Shown here: piece after piece, positions 50,330-56,507 of the stretch
Numbering within the stretch: position 1 is the first letter of the stretch
Layout of the letters: each line of letters begins with the position of its first letter
Program-made: the position numbers and the translations under genes
The notes under the pieces: model-generated
Told to the model about the DNA's origin: nothing
Database searches by the model: none
The model's input: only the letters and a program-made list of their open reading frames with translations
Origin: Prinia subflava
Lineage: Eukaryota > Chordata > Aves > Passeriformes > Cisticolidae
Reading direction: 5' to 3'
DNA length: 64,000 nt
Assembly (NCBI RefSeq): GCF_021018805.1
Contig: NC_086247.1
Span: 4,657,230 to 4,721,229 of the forward strand

Positions 50330-51189
50330 TGGGGTGTTTTAGGAATGACCAATCGGACTCCCCACTGAGACATGGTGTCCCTCCCCCACAGTGGGGCGTT
50401 ATAATCTGCTACGAAAGGACGGACATTCGCCACCTTTCCATCAGGTCCCTCAATTTGCACCACGTTTTTCGAAATCCTTGCCATTGAGATTCCTCCTATG
50501 CCCTGAAGTTTGCCTGCCACCGGCTCTAATTCCCAGTTTGAAGGCCACATGCTTTGTGGCAATACGGTGACCTGAGCTCCGGTGTCGAGTACTCCCGCCA
50601 CTTGGAGGCGCTCTGACCCACAAATAATGTTGCACATCATAGAGGGTTTAGGTTCCCCCACCACCTCTGTCCAGTAGACCTCTGGTGATTTACCGTCTGC
50701 TGTGATCTCTGCTGGAACCGGAATGGCTTGGGCAAGAATCTGCCCCGCTATCAGATAAAAGGGTGGGTGCAAACAACGAGCCAACAACATGAGGCCTATT
50801 ATTTTTCCCTTTATGGTCATGGGAGCTATCTCAATTTCCAAGGGTGTGTGTGCTGTGTCCCCAATAACAAAATACTCACTGTCCAATCCCACGTGGTAAA
50901 CCGTCAGGTCCTGTGAGATGTTGGACAGGTCAACTGTTATAACCATCCACTCAGTAGATCTGAAATGGAAACCTTTGGTAGTTACAAGTCTAAAACGGCC
51001 AAGTGGCTGCCAAACCTTGTTAGTTGAGCATTTAACATTTACATTTTTCTGCACCCCCACACCCTGTGACCTGCCCTCCCCCCCCTTTTTCTTTAAGAGA
51101 GAAGCTTTTGCTAATGCGAGTCCCGCTACATTTATATCTTTGCGCGTTGTAGTATCAACCGCGGGCACGCGCTGTAAATTCAGTTTTTT
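50314..51189 (-). CDS. pro: Retroviral protease ORF with a dUTPase-like upstream domain
   Basis: Pro cleaves the viral polyproteins during maturation. It is entered by a -1 slip at AAAAAAC at the end of gag and ends with TAG at 50,314-50,316, just after the next slip site. Numbering from the GTG at 51,166-51,168, the aspartyl protease active site is LDTGAQVTV with DTGA at 195-198, followed by a GIGG flap-like element at 223-226 and WGRD at 261-264. Residues of about 70-155 (ending GQILAQAIPVP) resemble a retroviral dUTPase domain in position and in the last strand. I cannot find clear catalytic dUTPase motifs, so that activity is doubtful. The arrangement of dUTPase-like and protease domains in a separate pro frame is betaretroviral. 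Confidence 0.92.
   Translation of the reverse strand, partial: KKLNLQRVPAVDTTTRKDINVAGLALAKASLLKKKGGEGRSQGVGVQKNVNVKCSTNKVWQPLGRFRLVTTKGFHFRSTEWMVITVDLSNISQDLTVYHVGLDSEYFVIGDTAHTPLEIEIAPMTIKGKIIGLMLLARCLHPPFYLIAGQILAQAIPVPAEITADGKSPEVYWTEVVGEPKPSMMCNIICGSERLQVAGVLDTGAQVTVLPQSMWPSNWELEPVAGKLQGIGGISMARISKNVVQIEGPDGKVANVRPFVADYNAPLWGRDTMSQWGVRLVIPKTPQDFCK
50323..50329 (-). promoter_or_regulatory. Pro-pol -1 frameshift slippery heptamer GGATTTT
   Basis: In the pro frame the codons read CAG GAT TTT TGC AAG TAG. The heptamer G GAT TTT fits the betaretroviral pro-pol type (GGAUUU-class), and the pol frame opens exactly at the -1 register. The stop follows two codons after the heptamer. Confidence 0.85.
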
Positions 51190-53030
51190 TGTTTGTTGGA
51201 TTTCTTCTGCTTCTGCGTCTGGGGGCAGGATCTGGCGAAGTGTCCTGGTTTCTTGCAGCGGAGGCAGATGATGCGCTGCAGCTGGTCTGGTGGCATCTGT
51301 GGCCTGCTGGGGTGTGGTCTAGCAGGGGCTGTATGCTGTGGGTGTGTTGTTCCAGGGTGTCTTTCAGAAGTGCAGAACAGTTCTGCCCGTCTGGAACAAG
51401 CTTCTATCATCTGGGACAGAGTAGGTGGTGGGTCCAAGGGGAGAGTGAGGATAATTCTACGACAGGTCTCATTAGCATTTCTTTGAGCCATCTCTTTGAT
51501 CAGCTCTGCCTGCACCACGGGATCTGGTATTTGGTGTTCCACCTGTGTCCTCAGACGATCAACAAACTGTAAGAAATTCTCCGTAGGAAATTGTTTAACA
51601 TTGACATAACTTCCTTTCCCTTCCCTTGATGGTAGCTGATAAAACATTTTCTCTGCAACATTGCTAATCCTAAGTAAAATTTGTTTGGATAATACTCGGG
51701 TTTGTTTTTCAGGGCAAGCCCATGCACCCTCGCCACACAGATGTTCAAATGTAATATCATTATTCTCAGTGTCTTTAGCCATATTAGGGTTTTGCTGAAT
51801 CTCCTGTAAAAGTGTTCTTAAAGCTCTTTTCCACATATTGTCCCACAGATCATACTCCGAGGGAGATAACAGACATCTGAATAAGTCCTTAATATCATTA
51901 GGAACCATTTCATTAGAATCAAATGTGGCTCTAAACATCCCTTTAAAGATGGGGGTGTCCCTGCCAAACTCACGTTGTACTTTGCATAGTTCTTTCTTGT
52001 CTTGGTAGGAGAGGGGCTGGTATTGCCGAGTACCCTGCCTCCTGCCTACATATGCTACTGGAGCTACAGAGAAAATGGGTTCATCTGCATTTGCCAAGGG
52101 TCTGGAAGCTGCTGCCGGTCCCCCCGTGTCTGGGGATATCGGGGTTACAGCGTTAGCAGTCCCTTGGGGGAGGGGAAGGAAAGGCGTGCTCTGTCCGTGC
52201 TGGCTGGGCAGCCCAGGCTGTCCCCCTCCCCCCGCCGTGTGGCAATCATACCCCCCGCCGTGGCCGTGCAGGGTGGGGGGGGCGGCCCTCTCCCTGCTGC
52301 CGGGGAGGCAGGAGGAGGAGGGGCCAGCCCCCTCTGAGCCGCCGCAGCAGCCGGGAAGGAGGCAGGGGGAGGAGGGGCCAGCCCCCTCTGAGCCGCCGCA
52401 GCAGCCGGGAAGGAGGCCGTGGGAGGAGGGGTGGGGTGGGGCTGCCGGAGGCCAGCAGGGGTTGGCACAGGGGTATGGGGTGGGGGCGGGGGCAGAGGGA
52501 GGGGGTTGGGGAGGGAAGGGGTCGTGGGGGGAGGGTCGGGGCACATGGCAGCCGCCATTGTTATCAGCCACGTGGAGGGGGTCTGGCAGGGACCCTGCCG
52601 CCTCACAGAAGTCCCGGGCCGCCCCTGCCCCCCCGCCGTGATCCTGAGGAGAGAAACTGGCTTTGTTAAAAGGATCCCGGGACAAAGGTAAACCCGGGTA
52701 TAAAGGTGGATCAGAGGGGGGATTACATGGGGTAAGTTTTTGCTCCTGGCTGGGTTTGTTTAACTCTAACAGATGGTTACGAGCTTGCAAAAATATTGGG
52801 ATAAATACAGAAACGGCGTGATCATTATTTTGGACCTTATCCGTGATCACCGTACCCACGTAATCCCAAAAAGAAACAGTATCTATCTGTAGCAATTCAG
52901 CTTCAGTAAATTCATGTTCTAACCAGCGAACAAAACGTTTTTGCAGCCTTTTGGAAATTTTAACGTTAATTAAAAGGTCCTGGAGTTGTTTTAATATACT
53001 CTTTTGAGGAGCTGATAGCTGCATGCCCAT
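51180..53030 (-). CDS. gag: Retroviral Gag polyprotein
   Basis: Gag forms the virion core: matrix, a linker, capsid and nucleocapsid. It starts MGMQLS, so Gly2 can be myristoylated for membrane targeting. Matrix-like sequence covers about 1-95. Two late-budding motifs overlap at 108-114 (PPLY and YPGL). A Pro/Gly/Cys-rich linker (about 130-310) contains an exact 18-residue duplication. Capsid follows from about 330, with a major homology region at 479-494 (KQFPTENFLQFVDRL). A single CCHC zinc knuckle lies at 589-602 (Cys589, Cys592, His597, Cys602), then a Lys/Gln-rich end. It has 616 residues without a stop. Many betaretroviral Gags have two knuckles, so one is noteworthy. It is translated from unspliced RNA. 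Confidence 0.95.
   Translation of the reverse strand: MGMQLSAPQKSILKQLQDLLINVKISKRLQKRFVRWLEHEFTEAELLQIDTVSFWDYVGTVITDKVQNNDHAVSVFIPIFLQARNHLLELNKPSQEQKLTPCNPPSDPPLYPGLPLSRDPFNKASFSPQDHGGGAGAARDFCEAAGSLPDPLHVADNNGGCHVPRPSPHDPFPPQPPPSAPAPTPYPCANPCWPPAAPPHPSSHGLLPGCCGGSEGAGPSSPCLLPGCCGGSEGAGPSSSCLPGSRERAAPPTLHGHGGGYDCHTAGGGGQPGLPSQHGQSTPFLPLPQGTANAVTPISPDTGGPAAASRPLANADEPIFSVAPVAYVGRRQGTRQYQPLSYQDKKELCKVQREFGRDTPIFKGMFRATFDSNEMVPNDIKDLFRCLLSPSEYDLWDNMWKRALRTLLQEIQQNPNMAKDTENNDITFEHLCGEGAWACPEKQTRVLSKQILLRISNVAEKMFYQLPSREGKGSYVNVKQFPTENFLQFVDRLRTQVEHQIPDPVVQAELIKEMAQRNANETCRRIILTLPLDPPPTLSQMIEACSRRAELFCTSERHPGTTHPQHTAPARPHPSRPQMPPDQLQRIICLRCKKPGHFARSCPQTQKQKKSNKQKN
51183..51189 (-). promoter_or_regulatory. 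Gag-pro -1 frameshift slippery heptamer AAAAAAC
   Basis: Gag ends CAA AAA AAC TGA. A AAA AAC is a canonical X XXY YYZ heptamer in the correct register, and the gag stop is the very next codon. The -1 frame continues open through the protease. A GC-rich stem-loop can form about 10 nt downstream (see findings). Confidence 0.93.
52323..52430 (-). repeat. 54-bp tandem duplication inside gag
   Basis: Two consecutive 54-bp units (52,323-52,376 and 52,377-52,430) are nearly identical. They keep frame and encode two copies of an 18-residue CCGGSEGAGPSS-containing segment (Gag about 209-226 and 227-244). The unit is G+C-rich and lies between the late motifs and capsid. Confidence 0.9.
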
Positions 53031-53638
53031 GATTCGATATTATTGAAAGCTATTAGCTCAAAATCCAGCCTTCAGCTGCTAAAGTCAGCTGTATGTAACT
53101 CCTGTGTCTCCTATAACCAGAGAGAACAGGCAGGGAAAACTCCGGGGCTGCGGTCACGCGTCCGCGCCGTTTCTCCAGCCCCGGTGGCACCGGGGGGGTC
53201 CCCGCCGCCTTGCTTGGCCGATGGGATACGTGCCCGGGCCGGGGTTTCCCCAAAAAGCAGGGCTCCTTGTGCGGAGCCGCCCCACGGGTCCGCGGGCTGC
53301 GGCAATCAGAAACGAAAGAAAAAAAAAAGAAAAAAAAATCCCCGCCGCAGGGTCCTAAAAACCACCCGCTGCTACTAGCAAGGTAAAATGACGCCCTCCC
53401 AGTTTGCGGGTACCGATCAAACGGAGGACTTTACCTGGTCCGTGGTATCATCTGCTGAGTCAGAAGCAACTGAAGGTCCTGTCTCTAGCTCACTCGTGGG
53501 TGGGCAACCACAAGCTACGAGCTTATCCCTACTCACCTATAGCTACAACATGTGGCCAAAGTGCCTAGGGTAATTGAACTTCCCAAAAAGCTTTTAAGAC
53601 CATGAAAGGTCTCCAGCTCCGCATGGGTTTCTATATTA
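53031..53638 (-). other. Provirus 5' leader (untranslated, packaging region)
   Basis: About 600 bp between the primer site and the gag ATG. It contains a splice donor, a G+C- and CpG-rich central part (about 53,140-53,300) and a T-rich tract on the minus strand (about 53,309-53,338). Structured GC-rich leaders normally hold the RNA packaging signal; that role is inferred from position. Confidence 0.8.
53531..53540 (-). promoter_or_regulatory. Major splice donor in the provirus leader
   Basis: On the minus strand ATAG|GTGAGT, with the exon ending at 53,537 and the intron starting at 53,536, closely fits the donor consensus. It lies about 120 nt after the LTR and upstream of gag, as expected for producing env mRNA. 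Confidence 0.7.
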
Positions 53639-53656
53639 ATACCCACTTGGGCGTCA
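53639..53656 (-). promoter_or_regulatory. Primer binding site, degenerate lysine-tRNA type
   Basis: Two bases after the LTR end the minus strand reads TGACGCCCAAGTGGGTAT. The core CGCCCAA-GTGGG matches the complement of the 3' end of tRNA-Lys(1,2) except for an A for G at position 3 and one missing C. Lys primer use is typical of betaretroviruses and ERV-K elements. Confidence 0.72.
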
Positions 53657-53658
53657 AT

Positions 53659-53975
53659 CGATATAAAACCTCTATTCCCCTCAAAGGGTCTCAGCTAGCT
53701 CAGCCCTTCTCAGGCCTTGGAGGATTATATCAAGAAAGACAGGATAAGGATTCAAAAGAGGCTCTCACCCTTTCTGCTGCTTTATTCCAGGTTGATGTTC
53801 CAGGAGAGAGAGAGCTCCCGGGGGACAGGGGACCCTTTATCTTAGGGTCTCTGAGGGAGGGGCTAGCTGGCACACAGCCAATGGGGTCAGAAGGGGAAGG
53901 AAGGGTCAGACTACATGACAGGAGTTCCAGGGGTCCCTGAGGGAGAAGAAACCATTTCCCCAGGGGGATGTAACA
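53659..53975 (-). repeat. 5' LTR of the provirus (317 bp)
   Basis: This is the same sequence as 45,798-46,114 except for the terminal U5 base. Promoter elements on the minus strand are ATTGG (53,878-53,882) and TATA-like GATAAAG (53,835-53,841). The AATAAA at 53,781-53,786 lies in R/U5 and is positioned for end-formation in the other LTR. Transcription is predicted to run leftward, antisense to TRAPPC9, from about 53,805. Confidence 0.97.
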
Positions 53976-54260
53976 CTTCTTTCAATTTGATCCCCATACT
54001 CTTTGTCCTATCACTGCAGATCCTGATGGAGAGTCTTTTCCATCTTCTCTGTAGCTCCTTCAAATACTGGAAGGTGCTGTGAGGTCTCCACTCAACCTTC
54101 TCTTCTCCAGGCTGAACAACCTCAATTTTCTCAGCCTGTCTTCATAAAAAAGCTGCTCCAGTACCTTTAGCAACTTTGTGGCCCCTCTCTGGACTTCTTC
54201 CAGTTTAGGGAGGTCCAACAAGCAGACTGATAGCCCAGGGGACCACACAGGATGCATGTC
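53976..54260 (-). mobile_element. CR1 LINE, 5' half of the interrupted copy
   Basis: This continues the CR1 copy broken at 45,797: CTTCTTTCAATTTGATCCC, CTTTGTCCTATCACTGCAG, CTTCAAATACTGGAAGG, CTTCTCTTCTCCAGGCTGAACAACC, TTTCTCAGCCTGTCTTCATAAA and CCTCTCTGGACTTCTTCCAG. The first six bases (53,976-53,981) are the second copy of the target duplication. Confidence 0.92.
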
Positions 54261-54286
54261 TCCTGGCTAGAGAACCCAGCAGTGAA

Positions 54287-54487
54287 AGTCAAGAAAAAAA
54301 CCCACAAAAAAACCAAAAAACAACAACAACAACAACAAAAACCCAACAAAAAAACCCCAAAACAAAACAAAAAAAACCCCAACCAACAAACAAACAAAAA
54401 AACCCAAAAACAAACAAACAAACCCCACCACAACCCCAAAACAAAGCAAAAAACCAACCAACCAAAAAAAAAACCACCAAACAAACC
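54287..54487. repeat. A/C-rich low-complexity tract
   Basis: About 200 bp of A and C almost only (AAAC, AACC and ACA runs) directly after the CR1 half. Long lysine/glutamine/proline or glycine/phenylalanine frames across it (for example 54,252-54,530 plus) are composition artefacts. Confidence 0.92.
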
Positions 54488-54612
54488 TAGAACAGGAGAA
54501 TATGGAAACAGCTCATTCCCTTACTTCTGAAAGCTGCAGAGAATCTACCTCATGGAAGGTGGTGGCTGGAACTTTTCAGCTCTCTGGAATATTCTCTAGC
54601 TCCCTGCACCCC

Positions 54613-55231
54613 TGTACTGGTTTGAAAGCAAAACCAGTGAGACTCCAAGTCAGAAATACAATTTAATAGAGAAAGACCAAACAAACAACAAAAAAGGTAA
54701 AAATAAAATAAGAAAAATGCAATAGTACAAAGTACCACTGAAAGAGTCAGAATGCAAACCTGACACCCTGTTGGTCAGGATGTTGGAAACAGTCCAAAAC
54801 AAGTCCTCCCAGAGTGACAGATGTGGCTCTGTTGAAGTAGAGATGATCCTCAAGAAAGGGTCCAGTCCTATTCTGGGAATCCAGCGGAAACAGGCTCCCT
54901 TGGTGTTTGGGATTGCTGGTTTTATCCCGGTGGAAAGGCTTTGGCTCCTCCCACTGGGTGGAGCATCTCCCAATGGGATGAGGTGATGTTATCAGTCCTG
55001 TGAGAGGCCTTCAATGGCCCATTCACAGGGGATGTCCCTCGGAGGAGGATGGGTGGAGGAAGAGATAAGAAGGCCCTGCCTTATCTGGTGTTATCAGGTG
55101 TCTCATCAACAGAAGGCATCCGCCCTCTTCCCCCCCTAGAGTTACAAGAGATAAAGAACAATATCTCCCGACCAGTTTCATCAGATGAAAATAGAATACA
55201 CATTTTTGGTTACATTTTTCAACCCAAGACA
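54613..55231 (-). mobile_element. Solo LTR, older, about 619 bp
   Basis: On the minus strand it starts TGTCTTGGGTTGAAAAATG and ends AAACCAGTACA, with TG...CA termini. It carries an ATTGG box (54,970-54,974), a TATA-like GGGATAAAACC (54,918-54,928) and an ATTAAA polyadenylation-type signal (54,662-54,667) in that order. The flanks are ACCCC (54,608-54,612) and AGCCC (55,232-55,236), a possible 5-bp duplication with one change. No internal retroviral region is attached, so a solo LTR left by LTR-LTR recombination is the best reading. Confidence 0.65.
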
Positions 55232-56327
55232 AGCCCTGAAATCTGTTAATCATTGCCTTCCCCCTCATCCCCACCATGGCCTTCCCATCATCCCTGTTCT
55301 GGTCTTTCCAAGCAGTGGCAAGTTGTCCATCAGCAAAGGGTGTCAATGAACACTTTCCCAGTTCACACCCCATTGTTCATGTCCCAGTTTACCATATGAT
55401 GAATTTTTTTGCAGTGGGGAACAGCCCTGATCACCTGTCTCAGAGCCTCAGCCTTTATTGGGACTTTCCTGCTGGGATGAAGCTGCCTTTTTACAATTTT
55501 TTGAAAAATTCCATCTGGTGGAATGGCTTTGTGTTGATTTGGTGTTTTGCATTTGCTGTAACTTTAACTCAGTTCTAGGCATCCTGAAACTGGAGTTAAC
55601 ATCTTGTGGAAGAAGATACTAATTCAAACATTATCACATGCTGAACAGTGGTGGGAGTGTTAAATTACTGAAGTGTCTTGCTGAAATGATGGACTGAGAT
55701 ATATTATTTGTTGTGAAGATATGGATTGTAGATGGATTTGTGATGAAGGAAGATACATAAATGTAGAAACAGTGTGGACTCTGTATATTTAATTTGGACA
55801 AGTAAAATCAGGATGGCTACTGTTTCTGGGAAGTTTCTTGTTAAACTTCATTATTTCAAAGATAGTGATTAGAATTTGCAGTCAGATTGTGTCTCGGTAA
55901 TATAAGTGAGAATGAACTTAGTTATTGCTAAGCTGTTAAATGGTGTTTAGCCATGTATTTAACATTAATTCAGAGACATGATTTAAAACTTTAATAGAGA
56001 TGTTGGTAAATGCAATCTACAGAGAGTTTTAGGGTGATCTCTACCTTAAAGAAATTCTGTTTTGGAATCAGTGACTCCTAAAGGTTCATGTTCTGTTTTG
56101 AGCTGTGGCACAGATTTACTGCATGAGTGAATAACAGGATTAATTTTTTAATCTAACAGTTTTACTAGAATAGGGATGAGATGTTTACTCCTTTTTGTAT
56201 GAAAGCATTATTAAGATGGAATCTGGAGTACTCTAAGACCCTTTAAAGGAGCTAATGAATTGCAAACTGCAATTAATTTGCTTTGTTGATGGTTTAGTTG
56301 TACTGATTTTCGTATTCTCTTTGCCAG
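55232..56327 (+). other. Final TRAPPC9 intron, 3' part
   Basis: Unremarkable AT-rich sequence. It ends with TTTTCGTATTCTCTTTGCCAG, a good pyrimidine tract and acceptor with the AG at 56,326-56,327. Confidence 0.6.
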
Positions 56328-56507
56328 GTGAAGCCAACCAAAGACTCTGTGTACTTTGGAGCACTTCTCTTCCTCTACACGGGCGATTTCTACCTGAACA
56401 TCAAATTCCATGAAGACAACAGCAGCAGGGAGCTGCCTCTGTCCTGGCTCTGCCTTCCCAGTGTCCACATCCGTGCCACGGAGCCTGTGGCCCCAGCTAA
56501 GCTGTAA
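56328..56507 (+). CDS. TRAPPC9: TRAPPC9 last coding exon with stop codon
   Basis: The exon encodes 59 residues and a TAA at 56,505-56,507. It begins in phase 0, matching the phase-0 end of the exon at 40,302. The peptide includes [20 protein letters not shown] and [16 protein letters not shown], which I recognise as the conserved C-terminus of TRAPPC9. Codon third positions are G/C-rich relative to the flanks, and the frame is open only where expected. The intron it closes is 16,025 bp here, of which 8.2 kb is the provirus. Confidence 0.87.
   Translation: MKPTKDSVYFGALLFLYTGDFYLNIKFHEDNSSRELPLSWLCLPSVHIRATEPVAPAKL

Larger units (their letters stand above)
45798..53975 (-). mobile_element. 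Complete endogenous retrovirus, betaretrovirus-like gag-pro-pol with alpharetrovirus-like env
   Basis: The provirus is 8,178 bp and lies antisense to the host gene in its last intron. From its 5' end (right side) it shows the LTR, primer site, leader with splice donor, gag, pro, pol, splice acceptor, env, polypurine tract and LTR. Gag, pro and pol lie in successive -1 frames with slippery heptamers at both junctions, the betaretroviral arrangement. No internal stop or frameshift interrupts any of the four genes. The LTRs are identical over 316 bp and a 6-bp duplication flanks the element, so insertion was recent. Env resembles the alpharetroviral type (cysteine-flanked internal fusion segment, CX6CC). 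Whether it still makes particles cannot be told from sequence; the primer site is imperfect. Confidence 0.96.

Noticed and set aside
52075..52641. 188-residue plus-strand frame opposite gag
   Set aside because: It is the complement of the GC-rich gag linker; Pro/Gly-rich composition in several frames is expected from the DNA composition, and no domain is seen.
54252..54530. Lys/Gln/Pro-rich plus-strand frame and Gly/Phe/Val-rich minus-strand frames
   Set aside because: All derive from the A/C-rich low-complexity tract.
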